From contig NC_089584.1 in assembly GCF_019320115.1 (NCBI RefSeq), forward strand, positions 58,772,852 through 58,836,851: DNA of 64,000 nt. Reading direction: 5' to 3'. Source of the DNA: Miscanthus floridulus (taxonomy: Eukaryota; Streptophyta; Magnoliopsida; Poales; Poaceae). Both the position numbers and the translations under genes were made by a program. Under the pieces are notes generated by a model. It did not search any database. It was not told the origin of the DNA and was given only the letters and a program-made list of their open reading frames with translations. Shown in pieces: positions 12,265-22,178 of this stretch (its first letter is position 1; the number at the start of each line of letters is the position of its first letter).

Positions 12265-12502
12265 ATGAACATTTAGTCCCGGTTAGGGTTACCAACCGGG
12301 ACTAAAGGGTGTGGCCACGTTTGCTCGGCTGGAGGGCCTTTAGTCCCGGTTACATCAACCAGGACTAAAGGTCCCTCTTTAGTCCCGGCTCGATGACCCG
12401 GGACTGAAGGTTCCACATTTAGTCCGGGATCATTGTCCCGGCGCGGTAACCAGGACTAAATGCCGTTACCGCCCGGGACAACAAGGCCATCCTGTAGTAG
12501 TG
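12265..12502. repeat. CACTA right subterminal repeats and terminal inverted motif
   Basis: TTTAGTCCCGG motifs and their complements occur at least six times between 12272 and 12460, in alternating orientation. The sequence then runs GGCCATCCTGTAGTAGTG to 12502, whose complement is a CACTACTACAGGATGG terminus. Bases after 12502 (ACT) would be the target duplication if the other end could be compared. Confidence 0.85.
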
Positions 12503-13190
12503 ACTAGAAGCCGAAAAAGCCAGTTTTTTTTGCTTTACCGATAAAGCCGTTTTGGATGAGCCGTGCCAAAGAGAGCTTTAAAGTTTTAAAGCTAGACGGC
12601 TAGTCCATTCATTCATTCAAATACAAAGTATCAGGCAAAGATGAAAAGCCGCGATTTTACCCTCTCTCTCAACAGTGGGGCCGATGCTTTTCCAATAGCG
12701 ATGCTAGACTGTGTCGGCGAACGGAATCAGGGATGTCCCAAAGTGCTGCATCAAAGTAGCTCATAGGATAGTGTTACACGTACATCTCTCACTGTGGATG
12801 GTTACAATCGAAGCCGTACATTGCCGATGAACGAGGGTGTCATAGCATATAGCATCAGCTCAACTCATCAGGAAACTGACTGAATGTACGTACGCAACAA
12901 CGGGTTGTTTTAGCCTCTCCCAACAATCAGATTTTTATACGTGCACTTACAGAGTCTTATAGCTATATTTACACCATCTTATTATAATTACACTTATTTC
13001 TTCAGTGTAATTTATTGGATATAATGATGTAATTTGAGAATAATTACAGATCTCGGATAAATATAATCTAAATTTACAAATTATTTTTATGAATTACATA
13101 TATCAAAAAAATACATGATAAATATGTCAAATTCTTCACAAGTTTCAAAAAAAACATACTTGCTCGGTGCACTGCAGGATAAAACCGATG
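12503..13190. other. Intergenic DNA without recognisable gene
   Basis: Mixed-composition DNA, AT-rich after 12940. No ORF, splice-linked coding region or known repeat could be supported. Confidence 0.5.
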
Positions 13191-13204
13191 CGGTGCTCGA
13201 TCGT

Positions 13205-13590
13205 AACCACTATACTGGCACCGGCGCATCCAAGCCCTCACTAAGACCGGCGTGTCCCACCTCTCGGTGCAGGACATCTAGCCGCCTGAGCACCTCCCTT
13301 CTCCGTCGTCCTTCCTCGTCGTCGCCGCTGCACTCTCCATGCCAGTCATCGACCTCTCGTCCCCCACCGTGGCCATCATTGTCTGCGCCGCATGCAAGGG
13401 CTAGGACGCCTTCCACAAAGTTGGCAATGCGTGCCATGGGAGCTCCTCGATGTGGTGGGCGTCCCGCAGCAAGGCGTGAGGCTAGCGGCAGGGCTAGGAG
13501 GCGAAGAAGCGGCGGCAGCACGGAGTAGGCGGTGGCAGGAATCGTCGGGTCACACGGTGTTGGCGCGAGCTTGCGTCTGAGGGACTTTAG
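13205..13590 (+). pseudogene. Possible 2-oxoglutarate-dependent dioxygenase N-terminal remnant
   Basis: Conceptual translation around 13295-13400 reads PEHLPSPSSFL, then MPVIDLSSPTVA, then a Cys-rich stretch. In another frame near 13430 it reads VPWELLDVV. Together these resemble the N-terminal region of plant 2-ODDs of the gibberellin-oxidase group (PVIDLSSP...WGAFQVVNHGVP..LLD). Stops and frame changes occur within 150 bp and the Fe(II)-binding HxD...H region is absent. If the reading is right, this is a short dead fragment; the match is weak and could be a chance resemblance of GC-rich DNA. Confidence 0.4.
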
Positions 13591-13754
13591 CTGGACCGGT
13601 GTGGGCATGAGCAAGAGTACTATCGAGCTCCGCGTAGGCATAGGACCGGCTGTGGCTTTGGCACGGAGGCCACATGAGTCCGGTTACGGAACCAGCGAAG
13701 GAAGAAAGGAGGAACAAGATGACAGTGGAGCCAACATGTCAGTGATTCAGTGAT

Positions 13755-14450
13755 GTGGGAGAAAGAGAGGGACAGGAGTATTTTAGGCAAGATGAAACCA
13801 TAATGCTTCCTGTAGGGCATCCGTCCGTCTGGACGACCCGACTCGCCAGCCACACGCCCTGCCTGTCCGGATTCGCCCCGCCCGCTGCGGCCGCCTCCAC
13901 GCCGCCGCCGCCGCCTGCCGTGGCCGCCTCCACCGCGCCACTCGCCCAAATTCGCCCAATCAGTAAGAAGATGTTACAAACATGTGTTTCAGATGCTTTA
14001 GAGATATGTTGCAAGTGTTTATATGGATGTTGCAAAAGTAGCTCTGGATGTTTGTATATGTTGCAATGGCTATATATGTATGTTGCAAGTGTCTGTTTGA
14101 AATGTTTCATCTATTTCAGACAAATATTGCAAGTGTTTTATCTGGATGTTGCATATGTTGCAGTTGTAAGTGTATGTTCTAAATGTGTCAGTTGTTTTCA
14201 TACGTATGTTGCAAGTATTTCATGTTTTAAGCGTATTCTCTTGGATGAGACAGCTGGAGTCACGTGGCGCACATCCGCAGGCAGGGCGCGTGTGGATTCC
14301 TACGTGCATGCACGAAACAGAGCAGACGCAGGCTCCCCACGTGCGCGTGGGAAACCGAGCGAGCGTGGGCGGTCCCCGAGTGCACGCTCGAAACAGAGCA
14401 GGGGCGGGTGTCCGGATGCAAGCGTCTGTCCAGGCGCTAGCTCTACCCAA
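13755..14450. repeat. Unclassified dispersed repeat with TGTTGCAAG motifs
   Basis: The stretch 13965-14230 repeats ATGTTGCAAGTGTTT and GGATGTTGCA at irregular spacing and is followed by a GC-rich tail (14260-14440) with repeated CACGCTCGAAACAGAGCA-like units. This layout is familiar from a dispersed grass repeat. I could not find clear terminal repeats, so no superfamily is assigned. The 250-aa ORF across it is low-complexity and is not reported as a gene. Confidence 0.45.
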
Positions 14451-15152
14451 TATGAAAATATATTGATCTGTAGGTGGATACAAGGTCTAGAAAAATGTAT
14501 AAAGTGACATATTTCAGGCAACGAAAGAATTAGAATAGCACGGTTCTGAATAGTGAACGGTAGGGACTTATCCTAAAAGTTGGAAAAATATAGTGGCACC
14601 CGTAAAAAAAAAAATCTTAAAATAGCCTCCGGCGATAGTGAGCCACGGTACTAGACCCGCTCCTCCTCTACTGTCCGTACCTACCATAATCATGCGGCAC
14701 TAAACCCTTCTTATATTAATGATATATGTGCTGAAGAAACGTCATGCGGCACCACCACCTGGAGAAAACAGCTGTGTTCTAAGTTGCTGTCCCCAGCCGA
14801 AGTCACAATAACCACTTCTTCGACCTTTCTTACATTCATTTCTCGTGGTCATTTTGGAAAGTGATGGCTAGTGGATGTTCCTGTGCAGATTGTACTTTTT
14901 CAAAAATTAAAGTAGACGCCTTATAGTTATTTAACTGGAATAAATTCTGAGCCTCACAATGTGCTGCTTTTACTGGAACACTGTTTTTGCGTCAGAATCG
15001 ACTGAATATCGAATCTATTGTTCGCGTCAGTCACCGCAGGCAAGTTTGATGTTAATCTTGTTAGAGGGTCGCTTCGTACCTATCAAGTTTGATGTATGCT
15101 GACGCAAAAGGAGGCTCCACTATACTGCATGCAAGAACCCACCATCTTTGAT
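14451..15152. promoter_or_regulatory. Upstream DNA of the WAT1-like gene, now cut off by the LINE
   Basis: No coding feature. Because the LINE at 15172-22068 duplicated its target site, this stretch was continuous with 22080 onward before insertion. It would then have lain from about 110 to 810 bp upstream of the WAT1-like start codon. Promoter function is inferred from that geometry and from the TATA-like motif at its end. Confidence 0.4.
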
Positions 15153-15162
15153 TATATATAAA
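15153..15162 (+). promoter_or_regulatory. TATA-like motif stranded upstream of the LINE
   Basis: TATATATAAAG at about 15152-15162, ending within the target-site duplication. Before the LINE inserted it lay about 120 bp upstream of the ATG of the WAT1-like gene. A second TATA-like motif closer to the gene (22118-22127) may be the one in use. Confidence 0.35.
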
Positions 15163-15171
15163 GAGCCATGT
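15161..15171. repeat. Left target-site duplication of the LINE (AAGAGCCATGT)
   Basis: AAGAGCCATGT here matches AAGAGCCATGT at 22069-22079 immediately after the poly(A) tail. This is the classic mark of target-primed reverse transcription. Adjacent A residues make the exact left limit uncertain by one or two bases. Confidence 0.9.
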
Positions 15172-15213
15172 GGAAAAAATTGTTCCGGGTTTTTGCATCG
15201 AAAGGAGAACCTG

Positions 15214-18172
15214 ATGGCTCCCTCTCTCGAGAGCCCTGGCAATGGTGACCCGGGAGGCGACCCCCCGCCACCTCCCCCGCATCCGCCATCGTCACCACCA
15301 CCGCCTCCACCTCCACCGCCCCCACCCACCCCACCTCCTCCACCTGCCCGTGCGCCCTCCGATGAGCCTGGACCTCCGGCGCCGCCCGCTCAGCGTCGCC
15401 TTGATGCAACGGGGCCTGCTGCCCGCCCGCGACGCCTCGTCGTGCCACCACCGCCAAACCGCTTCGACCTACAAAACCAACTCCTCTCCGATTGCTTCGA
15501 CACTGCGATCCCCGACCTCCTCGCTCCTTCTCCGGCTACGGCAAACATTTGGGTAACTCCACCTTCCCGTGACCCCCGGTACAATGTCTTCTTCATCAGG
15601 AACTCGATGCACTTTCTGTTAGCGCCTTGTCCGAGTCAGCTAAGTGTGCGTTGCGTTCACGACGGTGTTTTCGAGGTTACGGTCTCAAATCAAAACATTG
15701 CGAACGTCCTCGTCGTTCGTGGTATCCTACGGTTCTGTTCTATTGAGCTCCTTCTTCACCACTCCATGGCGGCGGCGACGCGAGCCTCCAACCTCCTGCC
15801 CCCATTCAAACCCCAACCCCTGCCTGTGGAAGATGCATTTACTGAAAGCCGTACGGAGCCACCAACCACTGTTATGTCTGCCGAGCTAGGAAATGCGGTG
15901 TCACAGCCTGGCTCCCATCCACTGGATTTTCTGTTTGGAAATGTTCCATCGTATCTTTTAACTGTACCTCCCCTGCCTTTCCCTTCCCATCCCTCTCTGC
16001 TGCCTACCAGGGGCGCGACGTGCGGTCGTGTCTCCGCGCCTGCGGCAGACATGCATGTCGCGTCGCGCGCGTGCGCCTTCAATTCGCAGCGCCCACGCAC
16101 GTATCTCCAGGCAGCACTTACTCCGCCGCCCGCGTCGACGGTGCCTGCTACAACGCTCAAACCCCTTTCTCCTGCCAACGGTTGTTTCCGCTGCCTCGCT
16201 TCTGATCACCAGGTGCGTGACTGCCGTGACCCAGTCCGCTGCCGTCGCTGCCGGCTCTCAGGCCATCGGAGCCACGAGTGCAGGATGTCGCTACGCCGTG
16301 TGATCCGCGCAGCTGCGCGACGCTTATCGCCGACCCTCCGCAACCTTGCCTCCTCGCGCCCGGCCTGTTACCGCACCTCCAGCGCCACAACCTAATCCTT
16401 CGCCGCGTTCATCGGGGATTGAGGAAGACATGCCGCCCACCACCGCTTTTCTTCCTGCTAACATGGTAGCATCCACTTCTGCGGGGCCTCTCTCTGTGGA
16501 GGTGTTGAGCTCACAGTCCATCCTTCCTCTCGTGCGGGAGTCCTGTCCGCTCTCGTCGCTGTGCGTTGACAAGTTCGTGGTCCGTGGCGTGCCGGGCGAT
16601 GAGGTCACGGCCGCGTCACCGACTGCGCGCGCTCAGCCCGTGCAGCTGCGCATGGACCAGCTGCCGGCGCAGCTGAGCAACGACGACCTGAGCAACGATG
16701 CGCCGCCACGCATCGGCATCATCAATCGGGGCGTCGATGGCCCGATGAACTCCGGCGATGAGTACGAGAGCGGCGAGCTGGACAACTCCGGCTCTGATGG
16801 CTCTGATGGCGACTCCTGGATGCTGGGTCGACCCCGCCATGCTGATGCTTGGGTGTCGCCTGGCCGCGATGATCTTACTGAGCGGCTCCTGTTTGCCTTC
16901 ATCGAGCCACCTGTTCCCATGACGGAGGTAAGTGCCTTCATTCGTTCTGCACTGCGCTCTGTGGCGCCGCTCCTATCTGTTGATCTCATTCCATCCTCTC
17001 GGGGCGCGATGATCCTTCGTTGCGCATCTGTCGGGGACCGCGACTTCCTGCTCCAACGCGGACCCATCAGTGGGGTGGGGGGAACTCTGCTGCTTCTTAA
17101 ACCAGAGGAAACCTCCAACCGCTTCTTCCGTATCCCGACATGGCTAGCCTTTGTGGCCGTGGTCGACTTCCCCAATGAGCATTGGTATGAAACCAAGATT
17201 CATGACTGCTTCCGGGGTTTCAGCAATGTGGCTGAGATCGATCCAGAGTGCTTGACCCAGAATAACTTTTCATCGCTCTGTCTCCTACTTGAGGTCAATG
17301 ACCGCCTTGAACTCCCTTATGAACTGCGCATCTCCGCCCCGATGGGGGTCGGACGACATGGGTGCGTGGCCAAAATCCTGCCCATCCGTGTTTGGCCGAG
17401 GGAGTACCAGCTTGACAGTCAGGGGAACTTGGCGCGCTTTTTTGGGCCCCCTGCTCCTCCCCCCCTTGGTCCTTGCCTTGGCCCCTTGGGTCCTGTCAGC
17501 CGCGAGCAGCAGGCGCGCCCGCCGCCTCATTACTACAACCAGATGTACCCGCCGCTTTGGCCTAGCCAAGTGCTGGGGAACAACCACCAATATGCTTTTG
17601 ATCCTTTGGGGGGCCGGCAACTGGCCGCGGCGCCCTCTGCCCAGGTCATCCTTGGCCTTGCTTTCTCCATAGCTCATATGCTTTCCTCGCTGTCGCCGCC
17701 AAGCTCGCCGACGCCTGTGCAGCGTAGCACCGCCGTGGACGGCGATGCGGGACCTACGCGCCCGGAAAGCATCGCTACTCCTCCGCCCTCGCCCGCATCC
17801 CCTACTACTTGCACGTTGCCACCGCCGCCGGGCATCATCACTTACCGCCGCCGCCCACGCGCTCCTGCCGCTGCTAATGAGGGCGCGGCCGAAGACGGTT
17901 CCACCGTGACAAGGAGGACCAGCTCGCGCCTTGCGGCCAAGGCATCGGCTAACTTCGTGGACATGACCGCACAGGCGGTTCAACGCAAGGCGCTCCTCAA
18001 CTCTCTGTCTGGGTGCTCCAGGATGCTCAAGAATCACGTCAACAAGCGTAACATTATGGCACGGAACAAGCTGCCCCTGGGGGTGGTGGAGCTGCGCAAG
18101 CTTGTGTCCGCGGCCAACCTCGGATGCAAGAACGCCGGCGCGGTCGCTGTGGTGACTGATGCTGCCATATGA
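15214..18172 (+). pseudogene. LINE ORF1 (CCHC and DUF4283-like), one frameshift
   Basis: The start is the ATG at 15214, shortly after the 5' end of the element. The first frame (to 16395) has a proline-rich N-terminus, a conserved block with NVFFIRNSMHFLLAPCP (about 15580), and two adjacent zinc knuckles at about 16183-16287 (CFRCLASDHQVRDC and CRRCRLSGHRSHEC), which would bind RNA. The second frame, open from before 16346 to 18172, continues with an acidic linker and a DUF4283-like region (about 16880-17420). The two frames overlap, so a single-base shift between about 16290 and 16395 probably split one original ORF. The protein would coat LINE RNA. The antisense 310-aa ORF at 17285-18217 is a GC-rich shadow. 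Confidence 0.75.
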
Positions 18173-18347
18173 TTTGCTACTGCAATAGTAACAACGGCGG
18201 TGTCCACCGCTTCCCAAATGTCCGCTTCAGTCCTAAAAATGGCGGTGCATCTATCTTAGTTTTCATCTTCTGTAACTGGTTGCTGTCTACCTTGCCTTCA
18301 GCTTGTCGTGAGCTCTCTAAAACTAGTTGTTGCTGTAATATTCAGAA

Positions 18348-21300
18348 ATGAGTCTGAACTTTCGCAGTTTTAACATCGTTTCGTGGAACATTCGTGGATT
18401 TGGTGACTCGAACAAGTGTCGTGTTGTGCGAAGTGTTTTTACCGATGCTAAACCTGCCATAATTTGCCTCCAAGAAACCAAGCTTGACAATATAAGTTTG
18501 TTCAAAGCCAGAGCCTTCCTACCTGTAAACTTCTCCTCTTCCTATGTTGTTGCGCCGGCTGACGGAACAAGGGGGGGGATTCTGATGGCCTGGGATCCAG
18601 CATTATTCACTTTAAAACACCATTTCATCAAACCAAACACTATAACCGCTGTATTCATTTGTAATGCATCAAACCTTGACTTCTCTGTCACCAACACTTA
18701 TGGTCCGTCGGATCGCGCGGGCTCAATTCCATTCCTGAACGGTTTGCGCGAATTCACAGCACAAAATCTTATTCAGGGTCCATGGATCCTCCTGGGGGAC
18801 TTCAACCTTGTGCGCTGCGCTGCTGACAAGAACAACGCCTAGTCCAGCGTGTCGCTATCCAATGCTTTCAATGAAACCATCCAAGCCCTTCGGCTGTCTG
18901 AAGTCAGCCTCTCTGATCGGTTGTTCACTTGGACCAACGGCCAGCAACACCCGATACTGGCACGGCTTGACAGGGTCTTCACTAACAACGATCTCGACCT
19001 GATCTTCCCACTAACTTGCCTTTCCTCCCTCCCTAAACCGACCTCAGATCACACTTCGCTTCTGCTCTCGCTTTCCACAAACATTCCTAAGTCAGCCTTC
19101 TTCCGTTTCGAACGTGCTGACAGTGGTCTCAGGCACGTTCGAAATCATTGCAACTATCTTGCCCTCATGTGCTGTCAAATAGTTGCCAGCCCGCCAGGAC
19201 AGTGGGGAGAAAGGATTGATGTAAATCAAATAGTTGCAATGATTTCTTTGAGGAGATGAGACCACTGTCAGCACATGAGTTTCAGGCTCGCAAGCAAACC
19301 CAACAAACATTGCAGGATCAGATCAAGGCCAAAGCAGCCTACTAGAAGCAGCGAAGCAAGCAACGGGCAATCAAAGAATGTGACTCCAACACTGCATTTC
19401 ATCATGCACAGGCTACCCAACGACTGAGGACCAACTATATCAGAATGGTGAGGGTTGATGGTCAGGAAGTTGTCAGCCATGAGGGCAAGATAGCGGCGAT
19501 GACAGATTTCTTCAAGTCAATTATCGGGGTACCCGGTGTCTCCGTGCCCTCAAATCTGCTGCACATCTACGGAGACACGACCACACCAAGCACATCGATA
19601 ACAGCACCATTCACTGAGCAAGAAACCAAGTCAGCTATGTTATCAATGAACGTGAACAGTGCTCCGGGACCTGATGGTTTTGGACCGGCCTTCTACAGAG
19701 CAGCGTGGCAGACTGTAAAGGAGCAGGTTATGAAATTCATGAGTGCTTTTCATGGGGGGCAGCTCAGTCTGGATCCGATTAACAGATCGCATATGGTGAT
19801 GATACCCAAGAAGCCGGCAGCGGTGGATGTTGACTCATTTAGGCCAATATGCTTACAGAACTGCAGCATCAAAATACTCACAAAGGTGCTGACAATGAGA
19901 ATACAGGGTGAAATTCCAAAGCTTATAAACATCAAACAGACAGGTTTCATCAAGGGGAAATCCATCGCTGATACCTTCGTATACGCTTTGGAACTGGTAC
20001 AAGTTTGTCACAAGAGAAAGAAACCCGCAATAGTTCTGAAACTTGACTTTGCAAAAGCCTTCGACACAGTGAACTGGGAGGGGTTATTCAGTGTACTATC
20101 AGCGAGGGGTTTCAATGACAAATGGATTCAGTGGATCAGATCTCTACTGACCTCCTCGAAATCAGCAGTACTAGTCAATGGATGCCCGGGACCTTGGATC
20201 AATTGCAAGAGAGGCCTTCGTCAGGGTGACCCGATTTCACCTTACCTTTTCTTGCTGGTGGCAGAGACTCTTCAGCGTATGATTGCTGGATGTGCTGAGA
20301 TAAAACACCCAACGGAGGCCGGCTTACCATGTGCTGTACTCCAATATGTGGATGACACGTTAGTTGTCCTTCAAGGCAACACCGCTGGGGTTGCTGCTCT
20401 AAAAACAATTCTTGATGAATTTGCATCTTTCTCTGGATTGCATATAAATTATTGCAAGAGCACATTGGTGCCAATCCACATGTCTGACATTATAACCCAG
20501 GAATGTGTTCAGATTCTGGGTTGCAGGCAGGAATCCTTCCCACAGCCTTACCTGGGGCTGCCACTCTCGGTGAACAAGCTACCAATGTCAGCTTACACGC
20601 CTTACATCCAGAAGACTGACAGATATCTTAGTACTTGGCAAGCAGGCTTACTGAACACTATGGGTAGAGCTGTGATGGTTAACTCGGTTTTGGACTCTCA
20701 ACTGGTCTACTTCATGAGCTCGCTGCAGCTGCCTCCATCAGTGATCGACCAACTTGATAGAAGAAGACGTGCCTTTCTGTGGAGTGCAGAAAAAACAGGG
20801 AAGGCAAACCCGGCAAACTGCCTAGTTGCATGGAGCAATGTTTGCAAGCCAAGAGACCTGGGAGGTCTGGGGATCAAGGACATGGGCACACAAAACATAT
20901 GCCTGCTGCTCAAACTAATACATAAGCTTCATCACCCCGAAGTTTCAGCATGGGCACAATGGGTACAGGGACGGGTTTCAACTGCAATGCTCATTGGGGA
21001 TATTCACGGTGACCATTGGAGGGTGCTTCGACAAATTCTACCGCTCTATCGTGCAATCACATCGGTTGCCCTCGGAGATGGAAACAGCTGCTCCTTTTGG
21101 TCTGACGTTTGGAATGGAGATGAGGCACTTGCTGACACTTATCCGGCAATCTTCAGCCACTGTACGTCCAAGGAGGCTACGGTCTACCAGATGATCAACA
21201 CCGGACTCCAGAGGACTCTGGTTCCGCGTCTGTTTCAAAGGGCACGCTCGGAACTGCATCATCTACTACAGATCATCAGGGAAACCACACTGTCGCAAGC

Positions 21301-21897
21301 ACCGGACCAACGGAAATCATTATTTACCAAGGGAGAGTCAGGGTTGGACAGTACTGCTATTTACAAACTGCTGAAGGCCAAGGGACAACCTGATGATCCA
21401 AGGGCCAATTTTGTCTGGGGCAACCATGCGCCACCTAGAGTGCAGCTTTTCATGTGGCTTCTACTTCAAGATAGAATTCAGGCAAGATCGGTGCTACATA
21501 AAAAGAGAATACTGGTTGATAAAACATGTGAGGTATGTAACGAGCAAGATGAAACACCGGAGCACATCATCAACGGCTGCCACATTGCGACTATGTTCTG
21601 GCACAGGCTTCAGCTACCGTAGATGCTACAGCTCACAACTCAATCTTTGCATACCATATCAGCGAATGGAGGAATACCCACTGAAGAGTTCTCGGCCTTC
21701 ATTGCTTGGGTTGCTGGCAACTATGGAAGACCAGGAACGCAAAGGTTTTCAGACAAGAATCAACTTCGGTTGATCAGCTCATAACGAAATGCAAGACTGC
21801 TGCTGAAGAATGGAGGTTCAGACTTCCAACAAAGAGAAAGCAAGTCGCCGACATATGGTGTAATAGATTAGAAATGGCTAGAACCGGCCAGGGCTGA
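18348..21897 (+). pseudogene. LINE ORF2: endonuclease and reverse transcriptase, broken
   Basis: Starts at ATG 18348. The apurinic-like endonuclease domain begins with NIVSWNIRGFG and LQETKL (about 18370-18490), and GDFNL lies near 18797. An in-frame TAG follows at 18841, after which the same frame resumes (LFTWTNGQ at 18921; SDHTSLLLSL at 19048). The linker 19106-19280 is rearranged with inverted segments. Reverse transcriptase runs from about 19445 to 20900, with SFRPICLQN (19831), LKLDFAKAFDTVNW (20038), GLRQGDPISPYLFLL (20212) and the catalytic YVDD (20346). The C-terminus has the zf-RVT-like FVWGNHAPPRVQLFMWLLL (21412) and CEVCNEQDETPEHI (21529). A stop at 21620 plus frame changes separate the last ~90 codons, ending about 21897. 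Confidence 0.85.
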
Positions 21898-22044
21898 AAC
21901 GTAGGATCTTACACTGTATGAACTGCTTAGAATACGGCAACAGCCGAAGTGCTTCCTAAAACTATATCTGTAAATTATGAGGAGATTAAGAGCCTCACCA
22001 ATCAAATAAATCAGGTGGGGAACGCCTCCCCCCCGTTGACCGTC

Positions 22045-22076
<32 letters not shown>

Positions 22077-22079
22077 TGT
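22045..22079 (+). repeat. LINE poly(A) tail and right target-site duplication
   Basis: Twenty-six A residues at 22045-22070, followed by GAGCCATGT to 22079. Together with the last two A residues this completes the right copy of the duplicated target. Confidence 0.92.
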
Positions 22080-22117
22080 CCGTGCATTATATAATTCCCA
22101 GAATCTGCCCTGCTCGA

Positions 22118-22127
22118 TTATATAAAA
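22118..22127 (+). promoter_or_regulatory. TATA box candidate of the WAT1-like gene
   Basis: TTATATAAAA lies about 60 bp before the ATG at 22179, which would put transcription start near 22150 and leave a short leader. It lies downstream of the LINE, so a core promoter may survive even though upstream control DNA has been moved about 6.9 kb away. Confidence 0.5.
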
Positions 22128-22178
22128 AAGCATGCATGTCCAGGAGTCCCAACAGACGACCGCTGTAGGCCTGTAGAA

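Larger units (their letters stand above)
1..12502 (+). mobile_element. CACTA (En/Spm) DNA transposon, left end outside window
   Basis: A decayed autonomous-type CACTA element. Its right end is the inverted terminal motif ending TAGTAGTG at 12502 (the complement begins CACTACTACAGGATGG), preceded by about 230 bp of subterminal repeats of the form TTTAGTCCCGG...CCGGGACTAAA. Inside are, in order, a TNP2-type transposase gene, a ~521-bp tandem array, an internal cluster of the same TTTAGTCCCGG repeats, a second transposon gene with plant-transposase and DUF8039 similarity, and a Ulp1-like protease gene. All coding parts carry stops, so the copy is non-functional. The left terminus and the 3-bp target duplication cannot be checked because the element starts outside the window. 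Confidence 0.85.
15172..22068 (+). mobile_element. L1-type non-LTR retrotransposon (LINE), about 6.9 kb
   Basis: Near full-length plant L1-clade LINE. It has a short 5' leader, an ORF1 with CCHC zinc knuckles, an ORF2 with endonuclease, reverse transcriptase and a C-terminal zf-RVT-like region, a 3' untranslated tail, and a 26-A poly(A) tract at 22045-22070. It is flanked by an 11-bp target duplication. Several stops and frame changes show it is dead. It is inserted in the same orientation as, and roughly 100 bp upstream of, the WAT1-like gene. Confidence 0.93.

Noticed and set aside
13755..14507. 250-aa ORF
   Set aside because: Reads through a dispersed repeat with TGTTGCAAG motifs; low complexity, no recognisable domain.
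17285..18217. 310-aa minus-strand ORF opposite LINE ORF1
   Set aside because: GC-rich antisense shadow with Arg/Gly-rich composition and no domain; the plus-strand reading has clear LINE ORF1 features.
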